Shown here: in pieces, positions 16,447 to 23,977 of the stretch
Numbering within the stretch: the first letter of the stretch is position 1
Layout: every line of letters begins with the position of its first letter
Assembly (NCBI GenBank): GCA_020250175.1
Contig: JADCEN010000068.1
Coordinates: 1 to 33,713 of the forward strand
Reading direction: 5' to 3'
Source of the DNA: Rhodobacter sp.
Lineage (GTDB): Bacteria > Pseudomonadota > Alphaproteobacteria > Rhodobacterales > Rhodobacteraceae
DNA: 33,713 nt
Translations under genes and position numbers: made by a program
Notes under the pieces: generated by a model
What the model was told of the DNA's origin: nothing
The model's input: the letters and a program-made list of their open reading frames with translations, nothing else
Databases searched by the model: none

Positions 16447-16878
16447 GTGGCCGATCATGTCAACCTGCTGAAGCTGTGCGTAGGTGCCGATGCGGTGGAA
16501 GACCTGATCGCCTGGCAGGACAGCCACCGCGCCGGATGGCCGGGGGGCCGCCCCGTGCATGTCACGCGGATGTGGCCGAAGCGGGCCGATGAGATTCTGC
16601 ACGGCGGGTCGCTGTACTGGGTGTTCAAGGGGGTCATTCTGGCGCGCCAGCGCATTCTGGGGCTGGAGGAACGCCGGGGCGGCGATGGCATCGCCCGTTG
16701 TGCCATCGTGCTGGACGCCGAAGTGGTGCGCACCGAAGGCGCGCCGCGCCGCCCGTTCCAGGGCTGGCGCTATCTGCTGCACAAGGATGCCCCCCGCGAC
16801 CTGCCAAAGGGGCGTGCCCGGGAAGAGGCCCTGCCAGCCCCGCTGGCGCGGGCGCTGGCGGAAATCGGGCTGCGCTGA
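16447..16878 (+). CDS. DUF1489-family protein
   Basis: From the GTG at 16447 (with AAGGGA 7 nt upstream) the product has 143 residues. It shows the DUF1489 pattern: VNLLKLCVGADAVEDLIAWQ at the start, then HVTRMWPKRADEILHGGSLYWVFKGVI and the C-terminal PRRPFQGWRYL followed by DLP. The fold appears mixed alpha/beta and soluble; the function is not known to me. It is common near housekeeping genes in alphaproteobacteria. It is divergent from nrdJ and convergent with the BtpA-family gene; the 180 bp between it and that gene hold no supportable gene. Confidence 0.88.
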   Translation: MADHVNLLKLCVGADAVEDLIAWQDSHRAGWPGGRPVHVTRMWPKRADEILHGGSLYWVFKGVILARQRILGLEERRGGDGIARCAIVLDAEVVRTEGAPRRPFQGWRYLLHKDAPRDLPKGRAREEALPAPLARALAEIGLR

Positions 16879-17059
16879 TCCTGCGCGGCCGATGGTTTGC
16901 GCCAGGACCGCGCGGATGTGACACTGCACGCGGCCCACCGAGCGGCCCCTCTGGGCGCGACCTTGATCGCCTTTTCTGCGAAAGCCCCAGGATTGCCCGC
17001 AGGTTTCTGGGTGATCTCCCTGATCGTCCAGGCGGCATCGCTCCAACTGCGGGATACGG

Positions 17060-17824
17060 TCAGAGTCCGGCTGCCGCACGTCCGACGAACCGCTTGACGC
17101 GTTCCGTCTCCACCGGGTTCCACCACACCCCGCCAACCTTCAAGGACGATGCGACGATGACGCCATTGCTGCGCGCCAGGACGGCCACAATGTTGTCTTC
17201 GCTGACACCCGATCCGACCAGAACCGGAAGACGCGTCGCGCCCGCGATTTCGTCGATCTCTTCGGGGCTTGCCGCGTGGCCGGTGCGCTGGCCGGTCGCA
17301 ATGACGCAATCGGCGTCGAAGAACGCAAGGTCACGGGTCAATTCAGCAACCGAGCGGTCCGCGACGATGGCATGGCTGCCGTGCTTGACATGCGCATCGG
17401 CAAAGATGCGGACATTCTCGGCCCGAAGCATCGACCGATAGCGCAGTGCCTCGCCCGCGCGCCCCTCCATGACGCCTTCGTTCGCGACATAGGCATTGGC
17501 CCATTGATTGACGCGGATGAAGGCAGCACCGCCTGCAACCGCTGTGGCAATCGCGGGCAAGGGCGCATTCGCCAGCACGTTGATCCCGACAGGCACGCCC
17601 TTGGCCCGCCGGACACGGTCGGTGACGACCGACAGGAAGGCGGGGGTCTCTGGCCCGATTTCCCCGGGCTTGGAAAACGGGATGTCGCCGTGGTTCTCGA
17701 CGATCAGCCCATGCAGTCCGCCCGCCACAAGCGCCTCGACATCACGCAGGCAGGCGTCATAAAGGCTGTCCATCGTCGCCCCGCGATAGCGCGGCGCGCC
17801 GGGAAAGGGCGGGCAATGGATCAT
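17060..17824 (-). CDS. BtpA/SgcQ-family protein
   Basis: The product (254 residues) looks like a TIM-barrel protein of the BtpA/SgcQ family, named after a cyanobacterial photosystem I biogenesis factor but in most bacteria found in sugar or nucleoside catabolism loci. Signature parts: MIHCPPFPGAPRYRG at the start, VEALVAGGLHGLIVENHGDIPF, VPVGINVLANAPLPAI, FIRVNQWANAYVANEGVMEG, FADAHVKHGSHAI and LPVLVGSGVSEDNI. The ATG at 17824 is used; the frame stays open upstream (residues GRGKVLIG just before it fit the family), but no start codon occurs there. It is divergent from the PfkB kinase gene, 104 bp apart. The substrate is unknown. Confidence 0.85.
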   Translation of the reverse strand: MIHCPPFPGAPRYRGATMDSLYDACLRDVEALVAGGLHGLIVENHGDIPFSKPGEIGPETPAFLSVVTDRVRRAKGVPVGINVLANAPLPAIATAVAGGAAFIRVNQWANAYVANEGVMEGRAGEALRYRSMLRAENVRIFADAHVKHGSHAIVADRSVAELTRDLAFFDADCVIATGQRTGHAASPEEIDEIAGATRLPVLVGSGVSEDNIVAVLARSNGVIVASSLKVGGVWWNPVETERVKRFVGRAAAGL

Positions 17825-17928
17825 CCCGATCAGGACCTTCCCGCGCCCGAAGATTTCGCCTATCGCGCCCGAGCTGCGGTTGGATATGATTTGCGTGGGA
17901 ACACCTTCAGTTGGAAAGCGGCAACGAC

Positions 17929-18801
17929 ATGCGCGCCTTCGTGATCGGCAACGCAGCCCTGGACGAGGCCGTGATGGTGGATGACCTGCCTGCCTTCGGC
18001 GCGTCGATCCACGCGCAGGCGGGCGGGGTCGATCTGGGGGGCAAGGGCGCGAACCAGGCGATCGTGCTTGGCCGGGCGGGGGTGCCTTGCCGGTTCTGCG
18101 CCGCCCTGGGCGAGGACAGCCGCGCCTGGGATATCCGGTCGCGGCTGGCGGCCGAACCGCTGGAGATGGACCTGGTCTGCATTCCGGGGGGTGCCAGCGA
18201 TTTCTCGATCATCCTGCGGACAAAGGCGGGCGACAATGCCGTCATCACCACCAATCCGGCGGCGTCCGGGCTGACAGCCGCGGCCGCCTGTGCTTCCCTT
18301 GCCGGTGCCAGGGCGGGCGATCTTCTGGTGCTCCAGGGCAACCTGTCGGCGCAAACCACAGCCGCCGCGCTTCGGCAGGCCCGGACGATGGGGATGCAGA
18401 CCGCGCTCAACCCGTCGCCGCTGCGCCCGTTCTTTGCGGAGCTCTGGCCGCTGCTGGACATCGCCTTTGTCAACGAAAGCGACGCGGCGGCGCTGGGTGG
18501 CACCGATGCGCTGTTGGCTGCGGGCGTGCCGCGTGTTGTCCTGACGCTGGGCGCGAAGGGGGCGCGGCTTGTGACGGGGACGGGGGACGTCTTGGTCCCG
18601 GCGCAGCCCTGTGCGGTTGTGGACACCACCGGCGCGGGCGATTGTTTCATGGCGACCGCGCTTGCCTCGGCCGCCCTGCGGGCAGCGCGCCTTGACCCGT
18701 GCGCCCTGCGCCATGCGGCGGCGATCACCGTTTCGCGCCCCGGCACCGGGGCCGCCTTACCGACGCGGGCCGAACTGACGGACATCCTGCGGCAGCCGTA
18801 G
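17929..18801 (+). CDS. PfkB-family carbohydrate kinase (ribokinase-like)
   Basis: The product (290 residues) is a cytosolic kinase that transfers phosphate from ATP to a sugar or nucleoside hydroxyl. PfkB signature 1 is GGKGANQA (37-44), near the substrate-binding N-terminus. Signature 2 is DTTGAGDCF, with the catalytic Asp238 and the anion hole GAGD. The NPSPLRPFF and VNESDAAAL segments match ribokinase-type enzymes. The ATG at 17929 fits the family start (MRAFVIGNAALDE); a TTG at 17911 lies upstream in frame. With BtpA, the amidotransferase-like gene and the phosphotriesterase remnant next to it, a role in degrading an unusual sugar or sugar derivative is likely. The substrate cannot be read from the sequence. 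Confidence 0.92.
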   Translation: MRAFVIGNAALDEAVMVDDLPAFGASIHAQAGGVDLGGKGANQAIVLGRAGVPCRFCAALGEDSRAWDIRSRLAAEPLEMDLVCIPGGASDFSIILRTKAGDNAVITTNPAASGLTAAAACASLAGARAGDLLVLQGNLSAQTTAAALRQARTMGMQTALNPSPLRPFFAELWPLLDIAFVNESDAAALGGTDALLAAGVPRVVLTLGAKGARLVTGTGDVLVPAQPCAVVDTTGAGDCFMATALASAALRAARLDPCALRHAAAITVSRPGTGAALPTRAELTDILRQP

Positions 18802-18810
18802 GGGCCGCCG

Positions 18811-19578
18811 TCAGCCACGGTCATGCGCCAGCCAGCCCAGCAGGTTCTTCCACAGCCGGCCATAGCCCTCCCAGGCGCAGAACGCCGGTGACAGCCAATG
18901 CGGCCCGATGTCCGAAGTCCAGGCCGCCGTCCGCCCTTTGCCGGCACCGCCCAGAACCAGCAGCGGATGGCCGCCCTGATCTTCGGGAATGCGCGCCAGA
19001 ACCTGGGCGTCGGGGCGCACCTCGACCTCGTTGACGCCAAGAACGAAGGGCCAGGTCCTGTCCAGCCCCGACATGACCGGATGGTTCGGTTGCAGTACCT
19101 GGGCCACCGCGCCTTCGGGCATTTCCACCCGGTCATCCCAAGGGCAGCAGGTGACGGGCAGCACATCCTCGACCGGGGTCTTGCGCCAGCGAGCCTTGCC
19201 GTCGATGCCCTGAAAGCTGAGATAACCGCCCACCATCAAAAGCCCGCCCCCGCGTTCCACCCAGGCCTTGATCAGCCGCAGGCGGTTCGGCACGGTCTGC
19301 GACCTTAGCCAGACGGCGGGCGGCAGAAGAAAGGAATTCGCCCCGATGTCTGACAGGATGATGATGTCATAGGCGTCCAGCCCCTCCATCCCGAAGGGAA
19401 AGGACTCGACCGCCTCATGCGCCGGCATGTAGGTCAGATCAAACTGCGACCCTTTCAGCGCCGCCACGAGTGGCTCGGCCCCCAGATGAAAGGTCACACT
19501 GCCGAACTGGTCGAAGCCTTTGTAGTGGGTGGCCGACGTCACCCAGCTTTCGCCAACCAGAAGAACCTTGATCGTCAC
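18811..19578 (-). CDS. Glutamine-amidotransferase-like protein of the STM3548 type
   Basis: The product (255 residues) has the class I glutamine-amidotransferase-like flavodoxin fold: KVLLVGESWVTSATHYKGFD at the start, LDAYDIIILSDIGANSF, LIKAWVERGGGLLMVGGYLSF and DIGPHWLSPAFCAWEGYGRL near the end. The classical nucleophilic Cys in a GGCxG-type elbow is replaced by GGYLSF, so glutaminase activity is unlikely; related proteins are of unknown role in sugar catabolism loci. The start is GTG at 19578 with an excellent ribosome-binding site (AAGGAGGGG). It follows the phosphotriesterase remnant by 21 bp on the same strand and ends 9 bp from the convergent kinase gene. Confidence 0.8.
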   Translation of the reverse strand: MTIKVLLVGESWVTSATHYKGFDQFGSVTFHLGAEPLVAALKGSQFDLTYMPAHEAVESFPFGMEGLDAYDIIILSDIGANSFLLPPAVWLRSQTVPNRLRLIKAWVERGGGLLMVGGYLSFQGIDGKARWRKTPVEDVLPVTCCPWDDRVEMPEGAVAQVLQPNHPVMSGLDRTWPFVLGVNEVEVRPDAQVLARIPEDQGGHPLLVLGGAGKGRTAAWTSDIGPHWLSPAFCAWEGYGRLWKNLLGWLAHDRG

Positions 19579-19599
19579 GGAAACTCCCCTCCTTGCAAC

Positions 19600-20280
19600 T
19601 CAGACCGCAGCATCGAAGACGCGCTGCGGATTGGTGGTCAACAGCCCGTCGCGTGACGCGGCATCCATCCCGTGCCGGGCCAGTCGCGGCAGAAAGTGGC
19701 GCTGCACGAAGGCATAGCCGTTTCCGCCATAGCATGTCAGCATCATCTTGATGAACACATCCTGCGACAGCAGCACGCGGTCCAGATGCCCGGCGTCAGC
19801 CAGCCGCAGGATGGCGCGCGCCACGTCGTCGTCGCCGGGGCATTGCACCTGCTGGTCGGCATAGAAGCAGTCCATGCCGATCATGTCGAATTCGATGAAG
19901 GCGCCCCGCTCTGCAAGGGTCCGCTGGTAGTCCCGGTCCTCTTGCGACGGATTCATGTGGCACAGAACGGTATGGGCAAGGTCGGCCCCTTCCGCCTCGG
20001 CGATGTCCAGCACGCGATGGCCCAGCCGGAACCATCCCGGCAGATGCACCATCAGCGGCAGGCCGGTGCGCACCTGCGCCCGCGCGGCCCCGCGCAGGGA
20101 TTTTTCTTCGCTTGCGGTAAAGTCGGACGACACGCCGATCTCGCCGATCAGGCCGATCTTCGCATCGGTGCCGTCGGTGCCGTGCAGGGCCTCGGTCACG
20201 ATCTGGTCGGCGATGTCATCGATTGAAAGCCCTGCCACCTCGTCCGGCATCGAAGAGGCAAGGTAATATCCCGCCCCCGG
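19600..20280 (-). pseudogene. Phosphotriesterase-family protein, N-terminal part deleted
   Basis: The frame carries the C-terminal two thirds of a phosphotriesterase-family amidohydrolase (binuclear-metal TIM barrel): GAGYYLASSMPDEVAGLSID, then KIGLIGEIGVSSDFTASEEK, then GLPLMVHLPGW, TVLCHMNPSQEDRDYQRTLA, FIEFDMIGMDCFYADQ, HLDRVLLSQDVFIKMMLTCYGGNGY, ending TNPQRVFDAAV. The barrel's first strands with the metal-binding HxH are missing: upstream of about 20280 the DNA belongs to a LacI-type regulator in another frame. About 100 residues are lost, so the enzyme is not functional. Its neighbours suggest it once hydrolysed a lactone or phospho-sugar ester. Confidence 0.8.
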
Positions 20281-20450
20281 CTCAGCCTGCGGGCGTGCGG
20301 GTTGGGCTGGTAATTGAATTGAAGGATCGCGGCCTCGACCGCTGTCCGCGTGCGTTCCGGCAGGTCGAACGTTCCGTTCAGGACGCGCGAGACGGTCGTC
20401 ACCGACACCCCTGCCGCCTGAGCCACATCCCGAAGGCTTGCCACTGACAT
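20271..20450 (-). pseudogene. LacI-family repressor, only the DNA-binding N-terminus left
   Basis: From the ATG at 20450 the frame reads SLRDVAQAAGVSVTTVSRVL, a textbook LacI-family helix-turn-helix, followed by the hinge-helix region FNYQPNPHARRLS. It then runs into phosphotriesterase DNA in a wrong frame and stops at 20196. The whole ligand-binding domain (about 270 residues) has been deleted together with the start of the phosphotriesterase gene. The junction lies in the G/C-rich stretch near 20271-20285. A matching operator is still present 25 bp upstream of the start. Confidence 0.85.
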
Positions 20451-20474
20451 CGGTCAATCCCGCGCAAGTGAATT

Positions 20475-20487
20475 GGTTTATTAAACC
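20475..20487. promoter_or_regulatory. LacI-type operator
   Basis: GGTTTA-T-TAAACC is a 6-bp-arm palindrome with one central base, in an AT-rich patch of the 182-bp gap between the lacI remnant and the SDR gene. The shape (TTGGTTTA-n-TAAACC) is typical of LacI-family sites, and the position suits control of both divergent genes. Confidence 0.6.
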
Positions 20488-20632
20488 GCTTTACAAGGTC
20501 AGCACGGGGAAGCGTCGCAAGTCAACTGCATTGGCCCGATGGTCGGCGGGAAAGCGAAACCGGTTCTTGACCTTCCCTGTCGCTGCCGCCACCTTGACCA
20601 CCCCGACCCGTCAGCGTGAATGGAGGCCCCGC

Positions 20633-21388
20633 ATGTCCGACCTCTTTGCCAGTTACCCCAGCCTTGCCGGAAAGACAGTTTACGTCACCGGAGGTGCCTC
20701 GGGCATCGGTGCGGCGATTGTGACAGCCTTTGCCAACCAGGGTGCCAGGGTGGGCTTTGTCGATCTGGACGTGGACAGCAGTGCCGCCCTTTGCGCCGCC
20801 CATGCAGATGTCACGCATGAAATCTGCGACCTGCGCGACATCGAAAGCCTGCGCGCCGCATTCGCCGCATTGAAATCACGGATCGGTCCGGCGGATGTGC
20901 TGGTCAACAACGCCGCCCGTGACGACCGGCATGTCTGGACCGATGTCACGCCCGAATACTGGGACGAGCGGATGGATACCAACCTCAGACATCAGTTCTT
21001 TGCCATTCAGGCTGTGGCACCGGACATGATCGAACGCGGCGGCGGTTCGATCATCAACATGGGATCGAACAGCTGGTTCGAGGCCGGAGGAGGCTTTCCG
21101 GCCTATGCTACTGCCAAGGCTGCCGTGCACGGCCTGACGCGCACCATGGCGCGGGATCTGGGAAAACACCGCATCCGTGTCAACGCTGTGGTTCCAGGCT
21201 GGATCATGACCGAACGGCAGAAGACGCTCTGGGCAAAACCGGAAGCCATCGCGGCGCACCGGAACCGGCAATGCCTGCCGGACCTGATCGACCCGGTCTA
21301 CGTTGCCCGGATGGTCCTGTTCCTGGCCTCGGACGATGCGGCCATGTGCACAGCGAACAGCTACATGGTCGAAGCAGGTTCGATCTGA
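20633..21388 (+). CDS. Short-chain dehydrogenase, sugar (xylose/arabinose) 1-dehydrogenase-like
   Basis: The product (251 residues) is a classical SDR: NAD(P)-binding TGGASGIG (19-26), VNNAARDDRH (91-100), catalytic Ser145, Tyr158 and Lys162 (YATAK). Its overall pattern (SYPSLAGKTVYVTGG start, DVTPEYWDERMDTNLRHQFF, VLFLASDDAAMCTANSYMVEAG) strongly resembles Caulobacter-type D-xylose 1-dehydrogenase and related aldose dehydrogenases, which oxidise the sugar to its lactone. The ATG at 20633 has TGGAGG upstream. It is divergent from the lacI remnant and would have been controlled by the operator at 20475-20487. Exact sugar unknown. Confidence 0.9.
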   Translation: MSDLFASYPSLAGKTVYVTGGASGIGAAIVTAFANQGARVGFVDLDVDSSAALCAAHADVTHEICDLRDIESLRAAFAALKSRIGPADVLVNNAARDDRHVWTDVTPEYWDERMDTNLRHQFFAIQAVAPDMIERGGGSIINMGSNSWFEAGGGFPAYATAKAAVHGLTRTMARDLGKHRIRVNAVVPGWIMTERQKTLWAKPEAIAAHRNRQCLPDLIDPVYVARMVLFLASDDAAMCTANSYMVEAGSI

Positions 21389-21504
21389 CCGGGGCAGCTT
21401 GTCGAAGGGGCTGTCAGAAGGAATCGGCTTGAGACTGAAAGAGCCGTCTGCTGACCTTCCCGCAGGACCGAAAGCGCCCGTTTCTGGTCCTTCACGACCA
21501 GCCC

Positions 21505-21755
21505 TGGGATCATACGGCTTGCGGTGATGCGCGATATCCGCGTGGCGATGTCGCAGCGCAATGTTGAGGTTTTCCGCAAGAACTTGGCATCGAGATCAGC
21601 CGCGAAACAGTCCGGTACTGGTGCGCAGGTTCGGCCCATAGTGGGCCGCCGGGATCAGGGCCAAGCGCGTCGCGGTGATACGCGCCCATCGTCACGGGCA
21701 ATGGCACCTGGACGAGGTCTGCGTGAAGTTCAACGGGGTCACGCACAGCCTTTGC
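21505..21755 (+). pseudogene. IS6-family transposase fragment, frameshifted
   Basis: Over three frames the plus strand spells a decayed IS6-type transposase core: IRLAVMRDIRVAMSQRNVEV, then (frame shift) IEISRETVRYWCA and RFGP, then AKRVAVIRAHRHGQWHLDEVCVKFNGVTHSL. WHLDE carries the first catalytic Asp. Stops and shifts occur at least twice, and the second half with the other two catalytic residues is absent. It starts about 115 bp after the sugar-dehydrogenase gene. Confidence 0.65.
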
Positions 21756-21824
21756 CCGGTATGAAGCGGAGCAGCGATTGATCCGGTGGATCAATCGCCC
21801 GCTGAACGCTGGGCAAAGGCTGTG
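21744..21824. repeat. Imperfect 81-bp palindrome between transposase remnants
   Basis: CACAGCCTTTGCCC (21744-21757) is the exact reverse complement of 21811-21824, and in the centre GATTGATCC-GGT-GGATCAATC forms a perfect 9-bp stem. The outer arms belong to an IS256-type sequence in opposite orientations, so this looks like the fused ends of two inverted fragments. Confidence 0.6.
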
Positions 21825-21890
21825 GCGATGAAAGCGGATACGACATGCAGCCCGCTTATGCCGGCTTGGGCCAGCCGCGCAGCGATGACA
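21811..21890 (-). pseudogene. Second IS256-family transposase fragment
   Basis: About 77 bp from 21811 align without gaps to 3733-3810, the part of the IS256-type transposase that encodes LAHAGKSGRRVISAFIATAFAQ on the minus strand; here it would read about LAQAGISGLHVVSAFIATAF. It is too short to be anything but a relic. Confidence 0.6.
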
Positions 21891-22136
21891 CGACACTCAG
21901 GTCAGTGGCGGGCAAAGGCCGTGGTCCGGGGCGGGCGCAAGGTCCTTCGCGACGCGCATTGCAGGCCTGCGCCCATCGCCGCCCGCTGCACCCCAGAAAG
22001 GCGGCAGAAACACCAAACCATGATCCAGGCCGGAAAGCCCGCCAAGGCCGCGCTGACGGCGCTTTTGCGAAAGCTGACCGAAATGGCCAAACTGCCCGTC
22101 CGACAAGACCGCAAATGGACCCAGGGAGCCGCCTGA
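21891..22136 (+). pseudogene. IS110-family transposase, C-terminal fragment
   Basis: The frame ending at TGA 22136 reads AKAVVRGGRKVLRDAHCRPA, then QTMIQAGKPAKAALTALLRK and DRKWTQGAA, the C-terminus of IS110/IS1111-type transposases (G-R-x-x-x-R-x-A-L...AGKPxKVALxAxMRKL). The N-terminal DEDD nuclease part is missing. A fragment of the other end of an IS110 transposase is at 29317-29454 on the opposite strand. Confidence 0.75.
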
Positions 22137-22203
22137 TCAGGACGGATACCTCAGGCTGTCCGGGAAACATTCCGGCGAGTCCGGAAACGGACAGGTCGGA
22201 CAG

Positions 22204-23058
22204 TCACATGCCACCAATCCCGTTTTTCCGAAGGAACCCCCTGAAATCAAGAGCTGTGGGGTGAATCGCACGGAGGTCTGTCTGATCGAAGGCAAATCCT
22301 GCCTCGTTATGCCAGCGCAGTTGGGCGGCGAACTCGGGCACCAGCCTGCGAAACAGCACGGCAGGCAGGGACCAGGCCTTTGGCCTTTTCCCAGTGACCT
22401 CGCGATAGGCATCCTTCATCTGGCCGACGGTCAGGGTGTCTCCGGCGAGGTTGATCTTGCGGCCGACCCAAAGGTCGGGGCTGATCAGAGCCTCGGACGC
22501 GATCCAGCCCAGGTCTTCGACCGCAAGCATCTGGAACCTTGTGTCGGGCTTCAGGCTGCCCGCAAGCACGGGAAACATCAGATGCGGCTTCATCGCGGGA
22601 TTCAGCAGATTGTCCATGAACCAGACGGTTCCAAGAAGTGTCCAGTGCAGACCGCTGGCGCGGATGTCACGCTCCAGGTGCGCTTTCGACAGGAAATGCG
22701 CGGGACCGCCGGGTATCAGTCCGTCGCCCATGGTGGATTGCACGATGTGGCGAACGCCCGCTTCCCGGGCCGCCGCGATCACGGTGCGTCCCTGGCGCAA
22801 TTCGCCCGCAAGGCCCACGCCGGGGGCGTAGAAGTCCTGGACCGAAAAGACGCCCCGGACGCCCGCGAAGGCAGGCGGAAGGGTCTCGGGCCGGTCAAGA
22901 TCGCCGGCAACAACTGTGGCACCCAGACCTGCGAGTGTGCGGGCTGCGGGGCTGCCTGTCTTCCTTGTCAAGGCGCGGACAGTCTGGCCCCGGCGCAGCA
23001 GGGCGCGGGCGACAGCCCCGCCTTGCTGGCCGGTGGCACCAAGGACAAGAAAGGTCAT
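22204..23058 (-). CDS. NmrA-family NAD(P)-binding protein
   Basis: The product (284 residues) is an atypical SDR of the NmrA/HSCARG type: LVLGATGQQGGAVARALL with the Rossmann loop GATGxQG at 7-13, VVAGDLDRPETLPPAFAGVRGVF, HIVQSTMGDGLIPGG and a C-terminal helical lobe. The usual active-site Tyr-x-x-x-Lys is not evident, so it may be a redox sensor or a reductase of unknown substrate. The start overlaps the stop of the hydrolase gene by 4 bp (ATGA), so the two are translationally coupled. Near its end a hairpin built on CTGTCCG/CGGACAG at about 22156-22197 may end the transcript. Confidence 0.88.
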   Translation of the reverse strand: MTFLVLGATGQQGGAVARALLRRGQTVRALTRKTGSPAARTLAGLGATVVAGDLDRPETLPPAFAGVRGVFSVQDFYAPGVGLAGELRQGRTVIAAAREAGVRHIVQSTMGDGLIPGGPAHFLSKAHLERDIRASGLHWTLLGTVWFMDNLLNPAMKPHLMFPVLAGSLKPDTRFQMLAVEDLGWIASEALISPDLWVGRKINLAGDTLTVGQMKDAYREVTGKRPKAWSLPAVLFRRLVPEFAAQLRWHNEAGFAFDQTDLRAIHPTALDFRGFLRKNGIGGM

Positions 23059-23900
23059 GCTGCGGCCCGTTCCGCCAGGAAGCCGTGCAGAAGCATTGCC
23101 ACATCCCCGGGCGCGTCCACCGGCGAGATGTGATGGCCGGGAACCGGCGCGAACTGACCGTTCGGGATGCGCAGCGCCGCCTCGGCCTGACTTTCGACCG
23201 GATAAAGCGAATCAGAGATGCCGGTGATCATCAGCGTCGGCACGGTCAGGTCCTTCAGCCTGCCACGAAGCGGCACGCCGCGCAGGATGACCGACCGGAC
23301 AGCCGCAGCCAGCTTGCGCCGGTCGGCCCCGGCCAGCATGGCGTGGAACCGGGCATGATAGGCCTGGTTGCGGCGCGGCATGTCGGCATCGAAAAAGCTT
23401 CTCGCCACCCCGTCGCGGAAAAACTTCCAGCCCACCATCCAGCGGGCACCGAAGGCGATCATCCGGTCGCCGAAACCGGGCCTTGTTCCTTCAATGTCCA
23501 TCGGGGTGTTCATCAGGATCAGCGCCTCTGCCCGGTCGGGCGCGGCAAGCGCCACCTCTGCCGCCGTCAACCCGCCCCACGACACGCCGCCGACCACCGC
23601 GCGCCGGATGCCCATGGCATCCATGACCGCAAGCATCGCCCGACCGGCATCGGCAGCGGTGAATTCCTGCCCTGTGCCGGGGCTTCTGCCGTGGCCTGGC
23701 CCGTCGATCAGCACGAAGGTCGCGCTGTCTGCCAGCTTTTCGGCCAGCACATCGAAGATATGGCTGTCGGTGAGGATCGAGGGCCAGAGCACGATCCGGC
23801 GCGGCCCATGGCCTGCGATCCGCACGGACAGGTCGCCCAGCGGGGTCGGCACCATACGCGCGCCTTTGGGCGTGGTCCTGGGCAGGGTTTGGATGGTCAT
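23055..23900 (-). CDS. Alpha/beta-fold hydrolase
   Basis: The product (281 residues) has the canonical order of an alpha/beta hydrolase: FVLIDGPGHGRSPG (oxyanion-side strand), nucleophile elbow GVSWGG with Ser107, acid-side LMITGISDSLYPV and the catalytic His in VPGHHISPVD near the end. No signal peptide. Such enzymes cleave esters, lactones or C-C bonds; the substrate is not evident. It is the first gene of a two-gene operon with the NmrA-like gene and is divergent from a TetR regulator; two operator-like sites lie in the 77-bp gap. Confidence 0.9.
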   Translation of the reverse strand: MTIQTLPRTTPKGARMVPTPLGDLSVRIAGHGPRRIVLWPSILTDSHIFDVLAEKLADSATFVLIDGPGHGRSPGTGQEFTAADAGRAMLAVMDAMGIRRAVVGGVSWGGLTAAEVALAAPDRAEALILMNTPMDIEGTRPGFGDRMIAFGARWMVGWKFFRDGVARSFFDADMPRRNQAYHARFHAMLAGADRRKLAAAVRSVILRGVPLRGRLKDLTVPTLMITGISDSLYPVESQAEAALRIPNGQFAPVPGHHISPVDAPGDVAMLLHGFLAERAAA

Positions 23901-23916
23901 GACGTCCTCCTGAAAG

Positions 23917-23967
23917 TGAACACTGATTACATACCCTCACTTGCGCCCGATGTAAACAGCGATTACA
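23917..23967. promoter_or_regulatory. Two TetR-type operator sites between the hydrolase operon and its regulator
   Basis: TGTAAAC-AGC-GATTACA (23951-23967) is a near-perfect palindrome (6 of 7 arm positions). A related, weaker site TGAACAC-T-GATTACA lies at 23917-23931 in the same orientation; both share TGATTACA/GATTACA. Confidence 0.6.
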
Positions 23968-23977
23968 GAATTGTGTC

